A DNA stretch of 64,000 bases from Deroplatys truncata (GCA_030765065.1 CM060984.1:692001-756000), one strand, 5' to 3'. Numbered from the stretch's first letter, positions 50,100-61,000 are shown. Made by a program: numbers and translations. The notes: a model not told the origin generated them from the sequence alone.

Positions 50100-50600
50100 T
50101 ATATTATTTATATGTTTATACAACTGGATTGTAGAAGATACTTCACTTTCTCTTATATACAGACAACTTCCTTAATTTGACTGAGTTAAAGCTGGTTACA
50201 TTGCATAATTTAAATTATTTTTGTAGTTGTTGAACAGTGTAGCAACTAGTCATGCATGAGCTACCACAAAAGCAAACACAATTAAAAACTACAGGATAGG
50301 AAATAACAACATATTCTTCCCTAAAGAAACTTGTTTTGACCTTCTCCGTGAAGAAGGCTGACACAACCTAAGCTTAAAAGTAAAGTCTCAACATAATCAT
50401 TTGGAAAATACGAGATTATAACAAATAAGGATACATTTCTTTTAAAATATGTTGTTTTATCTGCATACGACATTTCACTTCCTCTGAAATACAAGCAACT
50501 TCCTTCTTTTGACTGAGTTATGCATGCGATTCATTGTATCATTTAAATGTTTTCTATAACTGTTTAACAGTACGTTGGCAAGGGAATTTACTATCAAGTC
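50100..50600. repeat. ~335-bp spaced duplication within P-type relic B
   Basis: The segment around 50,140-50,250 (AACTTCCTTAATTTGACTGA, then TTGTTGAACAGTGTAGCAAC) is a diverged copy of 50,475-50,585 (AACTTCCTTCTTTTGACTGA, then CTGTTTAACAGTACGTTGGC). On the minus strand the second segment is transposase-derived coding sequence, so one exon-like piece of the relic has been duplicated. Confidence 0.6.
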
Positions 50601-50925
50601 ATATACAGTGCTAAATGAGATACATGACGAGTTTTCTGCCAAACCAGTAACTACTCCACCTTTGTACTGAAAACTTGGTTTATATAAGTCTCGTCCAATT
50701 GAAGATGTACTACATTTTCCCTTTCAGATAGCCTGCTAGCCACAGTTTTTAGAAAATGACGATTATTTGAATCACTACCTGTTGTGACACCAAAATAAGA
50801 AATAAGTTTCTGCAATTGTTTTGGATGAGGTAAACACAAAAGCCTATTTGTTCTTAGAGCATCACATGCTGCATGGGGCTGTTCAAAAATCATAAAGGCG
50901 CAGACCATCATATTTGCAGAGTATT
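50465..50925 (-). pseudogene. P-element/THAP9-like transposase relic (relic B, catalytic part)
   Basis: Minus strand. The frame from about 50,925 reads YSANMMVCAFMIFEQPHAAC, then LPHPKQLQKLISYFGV and VVHLQLDETYI. The LQLDE acidic pair following an 'LPxxxxLxK' segment is characteristic of the P-element/THAP9 transposase core. A frameshift near 50,655 moves the continuation (YKGGVVTGLAENSS, then VNSLANVLLNSYRKHLND) to another frame, ending near 50,465. Upstream the frame runs into a TTTC microsatellite that only prolongs it artificially. A matching THAP domain on the same strand lies beyond the Polinton-like insertion at 63.6-64.0 kb. Confidence 0.68.

Positions 50926-50926
<1 letters not shown>

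Positions 50927-50984
<58 letters not shown>
50927..50984. repeat. (TTTC)n microsatellite
   Basis: About fourteen perfect TTTC units. Read on the minus strand it adds a spurious KKER repeat to the start of the neighbouring transposase relic. Confidence 0.95.
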
Positions 50985-51053
50985 ATCTTGGTACACAAGA
51001 GTAGCTGTTCACTTAGGAAATCTAACTGAAAACTATCTTCTCTTTTATCTAAT

Positions 51054-51059
51054 CCTGAA
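51054..51059. repeat. 6-bp target-site duplication, left copy (CCTGAA)
   Basis: CCTGAA directly precedes the AGTAGGTTATTTAGG terminus. The identical hexamer follows the opposite terminus at 63,227-63,232. Six-base duplications are the hallmark of Polinton/Maverick integration. Confidence 0.88.
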
Positions 51060-51094
51060 AGTAGGTTATTTAGGACAGACCTGGCGCAGTTTTT

Positions 51095-51580
51095 TGCGTT
51101 TATATGGGAAAAGATAGGGAAAACGAGGGTAGATGCTAGGCTAGGAGAGCATCCAAGGAGGAAAAATATGGGGGGAGATAGGGATTACGAGGAGAGTTGT
51201 CAGGCTAGACAGGGGTTGAAAGGGCAGAATGCACGTTTTATACTGAAGAGATAGGGATTACAAGGTTAGATGTCGACTAGACAGGGTTTGAAAGATCGGA
51301 ATATATGCTTTATAAGGGAAAGGATAGGGAAAACGAGGAGAGATGCTAGGTTGAGAGAGTCTTCATAGAGGAAAATGAGTTTATATGGGGGAGATAGGGA
51401 AAACGAGGTGAAGTGCTAGGCTAGTCAGAGGTCGAGTAGAGTATACAATTATATACGAAAAATAGGGAGTAGATGATAATGCTAGACAGGTACTGAAGAA
51501 GGGGGAGTACGCGTTTATATGAGGGAGATAGGGAATACGGGGAGAAATGCTAGGGAAGACAGGGACTGAAGGTATGTAGG
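51095..51580. repeat. Subterminal tandem repeats, left arm
   Basis: About seven degenerate units of roughly 65-80 bp. Each contains a variant of TTTATATGGGGGAGATAGGG, then AAAACGAGGAGAGATGCTAG and a purine-rich end. They begin about 35 bp inside the terminus and have mirror copies at 62,700-63,195. Confidence 0.78.
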
Positions 51581-52140
51581 GTGTTTTCCAGAAGGGAAGA
51601 GTAAGAATTTCAGGAGGTATTTAGAGCACAAGCACAATATAATTATTTTAGAACACACTTAGAAGCATTTTAGGTACATGCTTAGCTAACTTTGCAGGTA
51701 TTCTGATGATGTTTTTAATGCGGTGGAACAGGCATTTGACATCCTCTTACTGGCTTAAAATATTTTTAGACATAGAAACAGATACGTGTTTTAGGGTATC
51801 GGGGTAAGCATTTTAGCCAGGGTACTAAGAATTGTGGAGCGTTTTAGGATTCATTTAGAGACATTTTAGGCATAGATACAGGTATTTTTTGATATGAACA
51901 AGGCTTTCAGGACATTCTGGTATGAGGCAGGGAATTTTAGGTGTTTCAGCAGCATATTGGGAACTGGAGCAGGTAGATTCAGGGTATTTATATAGGTTTC
52001 AGAATATTTCGAGTGTTTTATAATGTTTTTAAGGTATTTTGACAATTTTCAAGACGTTTTCAAAGCTCGTGCTAGGAGTGTTTGTGGCTCTTTAAAGGTA
52101 TTTTAGGTTATGGATGTGGCATAGGCACAGACCATTATGA
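51581..52140. repeat. Diverged short repeats, left arm
   Basis: Noncoding, built of loosely repeated strings around CATTTTAGGCATAGATACAG and AGGTATTTT. No open frame of note; a mirror copy occupies 62,150-62,700. Confidence 0.55.
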
Positions 52141-52149
52141 GCTCCTGAA

Positions 52150-52345
52150 GGGCTTTTGGAAAGAGTAGTGGCTGTTTTATCGGCTTTTGGATAAGTGTAG
52201 AGGCTATTTTGTCGGCTTTTGGATAAGTGTAGTGACTGTTTTATTGGCTTTTGGTAAATGTAGTGGCTGTTTTATGAACTTTTGGAAAGTGCAGTGACTA
52301 TTTTTATGCCATTAGAGTTCCTGGTGGGCTTTTTAGAAAGTGTAG
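52150..52345. repeat. ~35-38-bp tandem repeats, left arm
   Basis: About six units built on GGCTTTTGGATAAGTGTAGT followed by GGCTGTTTTAT. The mirror array is at 61,945-62,140. Confidence 0.8.
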
Positions 52346-52866
52346 TGGTTATTTTCATGCTATTGGCACATGGTGTTCAGGCATTCTCTCTTGTTTATAG
52401 AGTTTTTCTCTTGTATTACACAAGTCTTATGATCTATAACCATTTCTAACGTTTTTACAGTCATATAGGATCCTTTTATGGTCTTCTCAATATTGTAATG
52501 CTAACATGTAAGAAACTATGTAGAGATGTCTTTTATAACCCAACCTTAAGCTCTGATAGTGATATTATTGTTTTTATTAGCTTTTCTGTTTTTGTATGGT
52601 TAATTGTTGACTAGGTGTATCGTCTTTACCAGTTAATTGATGCTTTATTAGATAAGGATTGTAAGGGTAGGTGCCTCTCCCCTTTTATCTAGGCTTGAGA
52701 CTAGCACTAGGATTTGCTCCTAATGGCAGGGTTACCGCCTCCCTTCCACATTCTTATTTTTATTTATTCTTAGGTGTCTGCTAGATGTATACACAGTACA
52801 TGGTAAACTTCCACTTTTTAAAGTTGTAGACTCACGAGAAAATTATCATCTAAGGATTACATTCTC
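52346..52866. other. 3' flank of the left-arm polymerase gene
   Basis: Noncoding spacer between the polymerase stop codon and the 35-bp repeats; it holds no open frame. On the minus strand, the gene's sense strand, it includes AATAAA-like strings around 52,760 that could serve as polyadenylation signals. The mirror copy is at 61,433-61,940. Confidence 0.5.
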
Positions 52867-55800
52867 TTAGGCACTGCTTGTAATGCTGTAATGGCCATAT
52901 GCATATATCGTTATTCTATCCTCAGCAACGACTCTTTTATCGTCGTATGGAGTCAATGCAATTTTATTCACTTGCACTGTGGTAACAGTATGCTTTCGTG
53001 ACAGGATCAGATTCATGGGCGTCCTTATTATTTCTCTGGCTTTAAGACAGTCTGTATAACTGTCGAATGTGATGTGCTGCTTAATAGCGCCACGTTTTAT
53101 ACCTTTAATCTTTTTTATGATTGAGCCGTGGATATCTAGCGCATACATCTTAGGTCGCAGTCCGACAAAGCGTTGGATGATTTTACCATTAGCCTCATCT
53201 TTAAATTTTCCAAGCACTTTCTTGTTTAGAGCTGAATAGCATATATGGTTTGTAGGATAATCAGCCGTATCCAGATGCTCAAGAAAACGTAGTTTGTCCT
53301 TGTACACATCTTCAGTTGTAACTTGATGGATGAATGAATCAGTGTCCATATACATCAGCTTCAGGTTTTCAACTCCATAATGCGGTAACAACACATCATA
53401 ATGATAGTGGTACATTAATGTCTTGGAGATGTCCATCACACTCATTCCAATGTATATAGGCTTGTTGAAGACGATCTGTCGGGAGGCCATATGCACAGTA
53501 GCTAGATTGGTAGCATATATTGTTCGATCGATAAAAGTAGGCTTTGCAATTAACTTTTCCAGAGTCTTCTCGTTTGCCACCAACCGTATATCCACACGAT
53601 TACGAAGGTTCTCCATTGTTTTTCCAAACATAGCATTGTTGAACAGTTTGTAGAGATCCTTCTCAAAATCATTTGCAGCCTTTTGTCGTAGTCTGTTGTT
53701 AAATTCCACATACGGTTTTAACCACTGTGACTGTCGGAATTGTAGCACACGATGGATTTTTGTTAGTCGTAGTCCATGACTAAGAGCTTGCTTCAAAGTC
53801 ATGTAATGCACTACATACTTCTTTCGTGATCCAAGGTGAGGAATTAACTTCTTTGTAGTAGATTCCTTTGGTTTCAGACACTCAGGCAGGAATGGTAAAT
53901 CATTATGCAGATCATGGAGTTCAGCAGGATACTCGATGTCAACTTCTAATATGTATCCATGAGGATCATCTTCTTCTAGTCTTTGTAAGTTTATTTCTTC
54001 AGGTGAAACCCACTGAAATCCACCAAAAGGAAGGGCGTGACACATTGCCCAGCCATATTGGTTATTAGCGTCCTCGTATGTGATGAATTGGGTTGGTCTC
54101 GACGGATCAAACTTGTCCATGTAAGTGTTATTAGCCTCTGCATACCGATGTGAAACTTGGCATAAACCTCCTCTTATGCCGGATTCTACCATGAGTAGTT
54201 GGTCATATTCTTGCAACAGTTACAGCTCGATTCCAGTATACAGTAACATGGCGTCCCATGTAAGTCCTGGAGAGGTGAAATAATGTGCTGGATCAACTTT
54301 GTGCGTTTTGAGAGTTTGTTCTCTGAATGTCTCAAAGACATCAGCTAGAAGAACATCCGAGATTAAGTAGAGGTCACTGTATTCACCCAGGTTTCTCACA
54401 TTGAACAGTCTCCATACATTTCTAGCATGTTCGTAGTCAGCATCACTAATTTCTTCTTCATTCAGTTTATTGTAGAAGCAATTCTTAGGAGGCAGGCAGG
54501 TTTCGTTCAAGACGTCCCATGAAGTGACGTAATCATAGGGAAATACACCCTTACGTGTCATCAACTTCATCTTGTCTTCTCCGAAGTACTTCAATGTTTC
54601 AGGGTACGATGTTAGATTTTTTACCAGCTTATCCAAGCTTGTACTCAGGAACTGAAAACTATCTACAAACCGAAGCTTTATATCTCCTACATACTTGGAG
54701 AATGAGATATAGCTTTCTTCAGAGCTAGGAATTACCTCCACACGTTCACTTGTACATCCCAACTCCTTAACAATGAAGTGTGAATCATACCCACTGAGGT
54801 TGTGCATGAAGACTGGAATATATTTAGGCGTTTTACAGGCTAAATTGCATTCATTATGAAGACTTCCCCGATATTCACCACTGATGTGATCATGGTCGCG
54901 TACTTTATAGTTCACTTCTGTAAAGGTATTTCCACACAAGTAGCATACTGTAGAGGCGATGAAATCCTTTTGCTGTTGATCCGTAAGTTTCAGAGGCTTG
55001 GTAGATTTGTATATATTATCAATCTCCTTTGCAAGAGATGTTAGATATTCCATAAACTTCTGAGCAGCATCATAACTACGATATACATAGGGTTGCTTAG
55101 GAAGACCAGTTTCGAGGTGTTCAACGCTGGTTGATGGTTTAACGTAAACACAGAAGCTCATTGCTGTATGCTCTTGATAAGGGATTGTATAAGAAGTTTC
55201 AGGACTGGGTTTGCATGTATGACATGGAGCGAGAATGCTTTCAAAGTCTTCATAGATGACGTAAGGTAGTTTCAACATCCTTTCAAAATTTTTAAACTGT
55301 ACGATTGATTTCTCCTTTGTAGGCATAACTACCCTTGCAACACCATGCTGATTACAGATGGATGCATGTTCTTGCAGTTTTTCCAGTCCACTTCGTCCAT
55401 ATCGATCGTCAAAATGTGTAAAGCACCGCTTACAGGTATATATCACTCCATCATGCTTAGTTTTCTGACGTCGAACGAGCTTCTCAAAATTCTTGATATA
55501 TACATAGTGATGTTTTCCACTACTGTCACTCAATAGTAGGAGGTCACGGTGGTCAGGCAGTTCAGTGTCAGCAACCTTTATCGGATACACTTCATACTTC
55601 TCATCCAGACCGAAAACGTTGATAGACATCCTATTAAGCTTCTCAAATTTAGGTATTTGAGAAAGTGGAGTAGGATAGGAAACGCAGCTGAAGTCGTACT
55701 TATCTTGAAGCTGTTTGTATTTACTCACACGCTGTGCATCCTTCTCGATGAATTTGGCTAGTACAGAATATATGAAGCATAGCTCATCAGTTAAATTCTG

Positions 55801-56294
55801 GATGTTAATGCAGCCTTTCCTTGCTTCAATAGATGGCGGTAGTGCTATGTAGCTGCTTCCTCGTAAGGGGTTGTACTTGTTAATACGAAGTCGAATTCCT
55901 TCTACAGCAAGCAGAGCCCAGTTGCTGCCTTAAGTTGTGACTCCTCCATTTCAGTAACCAACTTCTTCATTTTCGTTTCCAGCATAGAGTCCAGATCAGT
56001 TTCTAAGAAAGCAGCTTGATTCCGTGTTTTAAATGTTTTGTCACAGGTTTCTCCGATACTGTTTACAAATCGGCACTCAACCAGCAGATTAATCTTCACA
56101 CTCTTGTGAATACCAAGCTCTTTATGCACTGCCTGGATTATTCGTTGTTTGGCCTCATGCAGGTACATATTCAAGTCCTTAGATGAATCGCATCGTATAA
56201 AATACGATTTCAATCGTTCTTCGAACGCTGTCTCGTATTCTTTCATGTCACAGTTCTCCATTGTGGATATTATGTGATGTTTGGTAGGCTCCAA
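52867..56294 (-). pseudogene. Protein-primed family B DNA polymerase, left-arm copy
   Basis: Three frame segments: 56,294-55,902, ~55,927-54,220 and 54,216-52,867. Domains in order: an N-terminal region of unknown function; a Cys/His finger (YTCKRCFTHF...HASIC); exonuclease motif I YEDFES; an endonuclease VII/HNH-like zinc module (CYLCG...VRDHDHISGEYRG...HNECN), intact here; exonuclease II HNLSGYDSHF; exonuclease III YSDLYLISD; polymerase A DANNQYGW; B LFNNAMFGKTMEN; C YMDTDS. This is the DNA_pol_B_2 pattern of Polintons, adintoviruses and bidnaviruses. Disabling lesions: a 1-bp deletion near 55,928 and a GAA-to-TAA nonsense change at 54,220-54,222. It would have replicated the element from a protein primer. 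Confidence 0.9.
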
Positions 56295-56317
56295 TCTGCT
56301 TTTCTTCTGAGGACTGC

Positions 56318-56515
56318 TTATTTCACATACGTCTTCGTGCCGCTGTACCTTATAACCATCATAAAGGTTACATTACAATGTTTACATTTGAAGAGTCTCT
56401 TACAGGTCATCTGATGTGTTCTCTTGTCATAACTTCGGAGGAATTCCTTTCTACATTTACTACAAGCGTATCCAGTAGCGCTTGGAATAATATCCTTATA
56501 CGCTGAGTTATTCAT
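56318..56515 (-). CDS. Zinc-finger leader ORF, left arm
   Basis: Begins MNNSAYKDIIPSATGYACSK at the first ATG after the promoter and contains two Cys/His fingers: CSKCRKEF...THQMTC and CKHCNVTF. The frame ends with a stop 23 bp before the polymerase frame opens. In the -1 frame the second finger would be completed (GYKVQRHEDVC) and lead straight into the polymerase, so this is probably the N terminus of one ancestral protein. The same frame break occurs in the right arm. Similar finger-led polymerases are known in Polinton-type elements. Function as a separate 65-residue peptide is unproven. Confidence 0.6.
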   Translation of the reverse strand: MNNSAYKDIIPSATGYACSKCRKEFLRSYDKRTHQMTCKRLFKCKHCNVTFMMVIRYSGTKTYVK

Positions 56516-56645
56516 CTTTATTCTTGATGCAATAACGTATTAATCCTTCTTCAAGGGAAATGTAGACCTCCTCACCTTGATAACACTTTAGAAAGCTGAT
56601 TATTCTTGGAGAGAACACGATGTTAACACCGCAAGACTAATTAGC

Positions 56646-56682
56646 GCAATGAAGTCCAGTGTCAGCGGTCACCCTATTTATA
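56646..56682 (-). promoter_or_regulatory. TATA/initiator promoter, left arm (minus strand)
   Basis: On the minus strand CTATAAATAG (about 56,674-56,683) lies ~32 bp upstream of a TTCATTG initiator-like string. It is the mirror image of the promoter at 57,614-57,648. It lies ~160 bp upstream of the zinc-finger ATG and drives transcription away from the apex. Confidence 0.6.
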
Positions 56683-56889
56683 GAGGGAGCACGAACCTTT
56701 TAGATCAATTATATACTGAATTTTAATAATAAAACGATGATTAAGCGTCTAAACTCTTATATCTCAATACGTTACACAGGTATTCGGGCGTTTCCGTAGG
56801 TGTTCGAACATGTTCGTGTGTTTGGAGAGGTGCTCGAATGTGTTGTGTATGTATGAGTATGTGAGAGTGTGTTTTGAACTGTCTCGGGG

Positions 56890-57408
56890 TGTGTATGTCT
56901 GTGTGTGTATGTCTGTTTTGTGTGTGAGTCTGTGTGTGTATATCTGGGCGTGTCTGTGTGTGTCTGTGTGTGTGTCTGTGTGTATATGTCTGTGTGTGTA
57001 TGTCTGTGTGTGTCTGTGTGTGTGTCTGTGTGTGTCTGTGTGTGTATGTCTGTGTGTGTATGTGTCTATGTGTCTACACACAGACATACACACACAGACA
57101 TACACACACAGACTCACACACACAGACACACACAGACATACACACACCCAGAACACACACACAGACTCACACACACATAGACACACACACAGACATACAC
57201 ACACACAGACATACACACACAGATATATACACACAGACACACACACAGACACAGACACACACACAGACACGCCCAGATATACACACACAGACACACACAC
57301 AAAACAGACATACACACACAGATATACACACATACAGACATATACAAACAGACACACACACAGACACGCACAGACATACACAGACATACACACACAGACA
57401 TACACACC
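56890..57408. repeat. GT/CA-rich microsatellite at the palindrome apex
   Basis: From 56,890 the top strand is TGTGTG/TGTCTG-rich; at about 57,075 (ATGTGTCTACACACAGACAT) it switches to ACACAC/ACAGAC-rich and stays so until 57,408. The switch marks the centre of the palindrome. The CA half is ~136 bp longer than the GT half. Long Val/Cys-rich and Thr/His-rich open frames on both strands are by-products of the repeat. Confidence 0.93.
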
Positions 57409-57613
57409 CCGAGACAGTTCAAAACACACTCTCACATACTCATACATACACAACACATTCGAGCACCTCTCCAAACACACGAACATGTTCGAACACCTAC
57501 GGAAACGCCCGAATACCTGTGTAATGTATTGAGATATAAGAGTTTAGACGCTTAATCATCGTTTTATTATTAAAATTCAGTATATAATTGATCTAAAAGG
57601 TTCGTGCTCCCTC

Positions 57614-57648
57614 TATAAATAGGGTGACCGCTGACACTGGACTTCATT
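57614..57648 (+). promoter_or_regulatory. TATA/initiator promoter, right arm
   Basis: TATAAAT at 57,614-57,620 and TCATTG at 57,644-57,649 place an A+1 about 32 bp after the TATA start, a canonical core-promoter geometry. The zinc-finger ATG at 57,781 lies ~135 bp downstream of that start. Confidence 0.6.
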
Positions 57649-57780
57649 GCGCTAATTAGTCTTGCGGTGTTAACATCGTGTTCTCTCCAAGAATAATCAG
57701 CTTTCTAAAGTGTTATCAAGGTGAGGAGGTCTACATTTCCCTTGAAGAAGGATTAATACGTTATTGCATCAAGAATAAAG

Positions 57781-57978
57781 ATGAATAACTCAGCGTATAA
57801 GGATATTATTCCAAGCGCTACTGGATACGCTTGTAGTAAATGTAGAAAGGAATTCCTCCGAAGTTATGACAAGAGAACACATCAGATGACCTGTAAGAGA
57901 CTCTTCAAATGTAAACATTGTAATGTAACCTTTATGATGGTTATAAGGTACAGCGGCACGAAGACGTATGTGAAATAA
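57781..57978 (+). CDS. Zinc-finger leader ORF, right arm
   Basis: Encodes the same 65-residue peptide as the left arm (56,515-56,318) with no amino-acid difference, starting at ATG 57,781 and ending in the same early TAA. The identity, including the premature end, shows that the frame break was present before the arms were duplicated or that it is a working feature (frameshifting or a short intron). Confidence 0.62.
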   Translation: MNNSAYKDIIPSATGYACSKCRKEFLRSYDKRTHQMTCKRLFKCKHCNVTFMMVIRYSGTKTYVK

Positions 57979-58001
57979 GCAGTCCTCAGAAGAAAAGCAG
58001 A

Positions 58002-61000
58002 TTGGAGCCTACCAAACATCACATAATATCCACAATGGAGAACTGTGACATGAAAGTATACGAGACAGCGTTCGAAGAACGATTGAAATCGTATTTTATA
58101 CGATGCGATTCATCTAAGGACTTGAATATGTACCTGCATGAGGCCAAACAACCAATAATCCAGGCAGTGCATAAAGAGCTTGGTATTCACAAGAGTGTGA
58201 AGATTAATCTGCTGGTTGAGTGCCGATTTGTAAACAGTATCGGAGAAACCTGTGACAAAACATTTAAAACACGGAATCAAGCTGCTTTCTTAGAAACTGA
58301 TCTGGACTCTATGCTGGAAACGAAAATGAAGAAGTTGGTTACTGAAATGGAGGAGTCACAACTTAAGGGCAGCAACTGGGCTCTGCTTGCTGTAGAAGGA
58401 ATTCGACTTCGTATTAACAAGTACAACCCCTTACGAGGAAGCAGCTACATAGCACTACCGCCATCTATTGAAGCAAGGAAAGGCTGCATTAACATCCAGA
58501 ATTTAACTGATGAGCTATGCTTCATATATTCTGTACTAGCCAAATTCATCGAGAAGGATGCACAGCGTGTGAGTAAATACAAACAGCTTCAAGATAAGTA
58601 CGACTTCAGCTGCGTTTCCTATCCTACTCCACTTTCTCAAATACCTAAATTTGAGAAGCTTAATAGGATGTCTATCAACGTTTTCGGTCTGGATGAGAAG
58701 TATGAAGTGTATCCGATAAAGGTTGCTGACACTGAACTGCCTGACCACCGTGACCTCCTACTATTGAGTGACAGTAGTGGAAAACATCACTATGTATATA
58801 TCAAGAATTTTGAGAAGCTCGTTCGACGTCAGAAAACTAAGCATGATGGAGTGATATATACCTGTAAGCGGTGCTTTACACATTTTGACGATCGATATGG
58901 ACGAAGTGGACTGGAAAAACTGCAAGAACATGCATCCATCTGTAATCAGCATGGTGTTGCAAGGGTAGTTATGCCTACAAAGGAGAAATCAATTGTACAG
59001 TTTAAAAATTTTGAAAGGATGTTGAAACTACCTTACGTCATCTATGAAGACTTTGAAAGCATTCTCGCTCCATGTCATACATGCAAACCCAGTCCTGAAA
59101 CTTCTTATACAATCCCTTATCAAGAGCATACAGCAATGAGCTTCTGTGTTTACGTTAAACCATCAACCAGCGTTGAACACCTCGAAACTGGTCTTCCTAA
59201 GCAACCCTATGTATATCGTAGTTATGATGCTGCTCAGAAGTTTATGGAATATCTAACATCTCTTGCAAAGGAGATTGATAATATATACAAATCTACCAAG
59301 CCTCTGAAACTTACGGATCAACAGCAAAAGGATTTCATCGCCTCTACAGTATGCTAGTTGTGTGGAAAAACCTTTACAGAAGTGAACTATAAAGTACGCG
59401 ACCATGATCACATCAGTGGTGAATATCGGGGAAGTCTTCATAATGAATGCAATTTAGCCTGTAAAACGCCTAAATATATTCCAGTCTTCATGCACAACCT
59501 CAGTGGGTATGACTCACATTTATTGTTAAGGAGTTGGGATGTACAAGTGAACGTGTGGAGGTAATTCCTAGCTCTGAAGAAAGCTATATCTCATTCTCCA
59601 AGTATGTAGGAGATATAAAGCTTCGGTTTGTAGATAGTTTTCAGTTCCTGAGTACAAGCTTGGATAAGCTGGTAAAAAATCTAACATCGTACCCTGAAAC
59701 ATTGAAGTACTTCGGAGAAGACAAGATGAAGTTGATGACACGTAAGGGTGTATTTCCCTATGATTACGTCACTTCATGGGACGTCTTGAACGAAACCTGC
59801 CTGCCTCCTAAGAATTGCTTCTACAATAAACTGAATGAAGAAGAAATTAGTGATGCTGACTACGAACATGCTAGAAATGTATGGAGACTGTTCAATGTGA
59901 GAAACCTGGGTGAATACAGTGACCTCTACTTAATCTCGGATGTTCTTCTTCTAGCTGATGTCTTTGAGACATTCAGAGAACAAACTCTCAAAACGCACAA
60001 AGTTGATCCAGCACATTATTTCACCTCTCCAGGACTTACATGGGACGCCATGTTACTGTATACTGGAATCGAGCTGGAACTGTTGCAAGAATATGACCAA
60101 CTACTCATGGTAGAATCCGGCATAAGAGGAGGTTTATGCCAAGTTTCACATCGGTATGCAGAGGCTAATAACACTTACATGGACAAGTTTGATCCGTCGA
60201 GACCAACCCAATTCATCACATACGAGGACGCTAATAACCAATATGGCTGGGCAATGTGTCACGCCCTTCCTTTTGGTGGATTTCAGTGGGTTTCACCTGA
60301 AGAAATAAACTTACAAAGACTAGAAGAAGATGATCCTCATGGATACATATTAGAAGTTGACATCGAGTATCCTGCTGAACTCCATGATCTGCATAATGAT
60401 TTACCATTCCTGCCTGAGTGTCTGAAACCAAAGGAATCTACTACAAAGAAGTTAATTCCTCACCTTGGATCACGAAAGAAGTATGTAGTGCATTACATGA
60501 CTTTGAAGCAAGCTCTTAGTCATGGACTACGACTAACAAAAATCCATCGTGTGCTACAATTCCGACAGTCACAGTGGTTAAAACCGTATGTGGAATTTAA
60601 CAACAGACTACGACAAAAGGCTGCAAATGATTTTGAGAAGGATCTCTACAAACTGTTCAACAATGCTATGTTTGGAAAAACAATGGAGAACCTTCGTAAT
60701 CGTGTGGATATACGGTTGGTGGCAAACGAGAAGACTCTGGAAAAGTTAATTGCAAAGCCTACTTTTATCGATCGAACAATATATGCTACCAATCTAGCTG
60801 CTGTGCATATGGCCTCCCGACAGATCGTCTTCAACAAGCCTATATACATTGGAATGAGTGTGTTGGACATCTCCAAGACATTAATGTACCACTATCATTA
60901 TGATGTGTTGTTACCGCATTATGGAGTTGAAAACCTGAAGCTGATGTATATGGACACTGATTCATTCATCCATCAAGTTACAACTGAAGATGTGTACAAG

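Larger units (their letters stand above)
51060..57075 (+). repeat. Left arm of the giant inverted repeat
   Basis: About 6,016 bp, complementary to 57,076-63,226 along its whole length. Small differences from the right arm include a 3-bp deletion (Leu codon) near 54,348, a 1-bp deletion near 55,928 and a nonsense change at 54,220-54,222. Confidence 0.93.

Noticed and set aside
50651..50998. A 115-residue frame starting with a KKER repeat as an intact basic protein.
   Set aside because: The start lies in a TTTC microsatellite; only the part below 50,925 resembles P-type transposase, and it is frameshifted at the end.
56764..57532. Long Cys/Val-rich and Thr/His-rich frames of up to 240 residues on both strands at the palindrome centre.
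   Set aside because: They are produced by the GT/CA microsatellite, present in all frames and mirrored because the sequence is palindromic.
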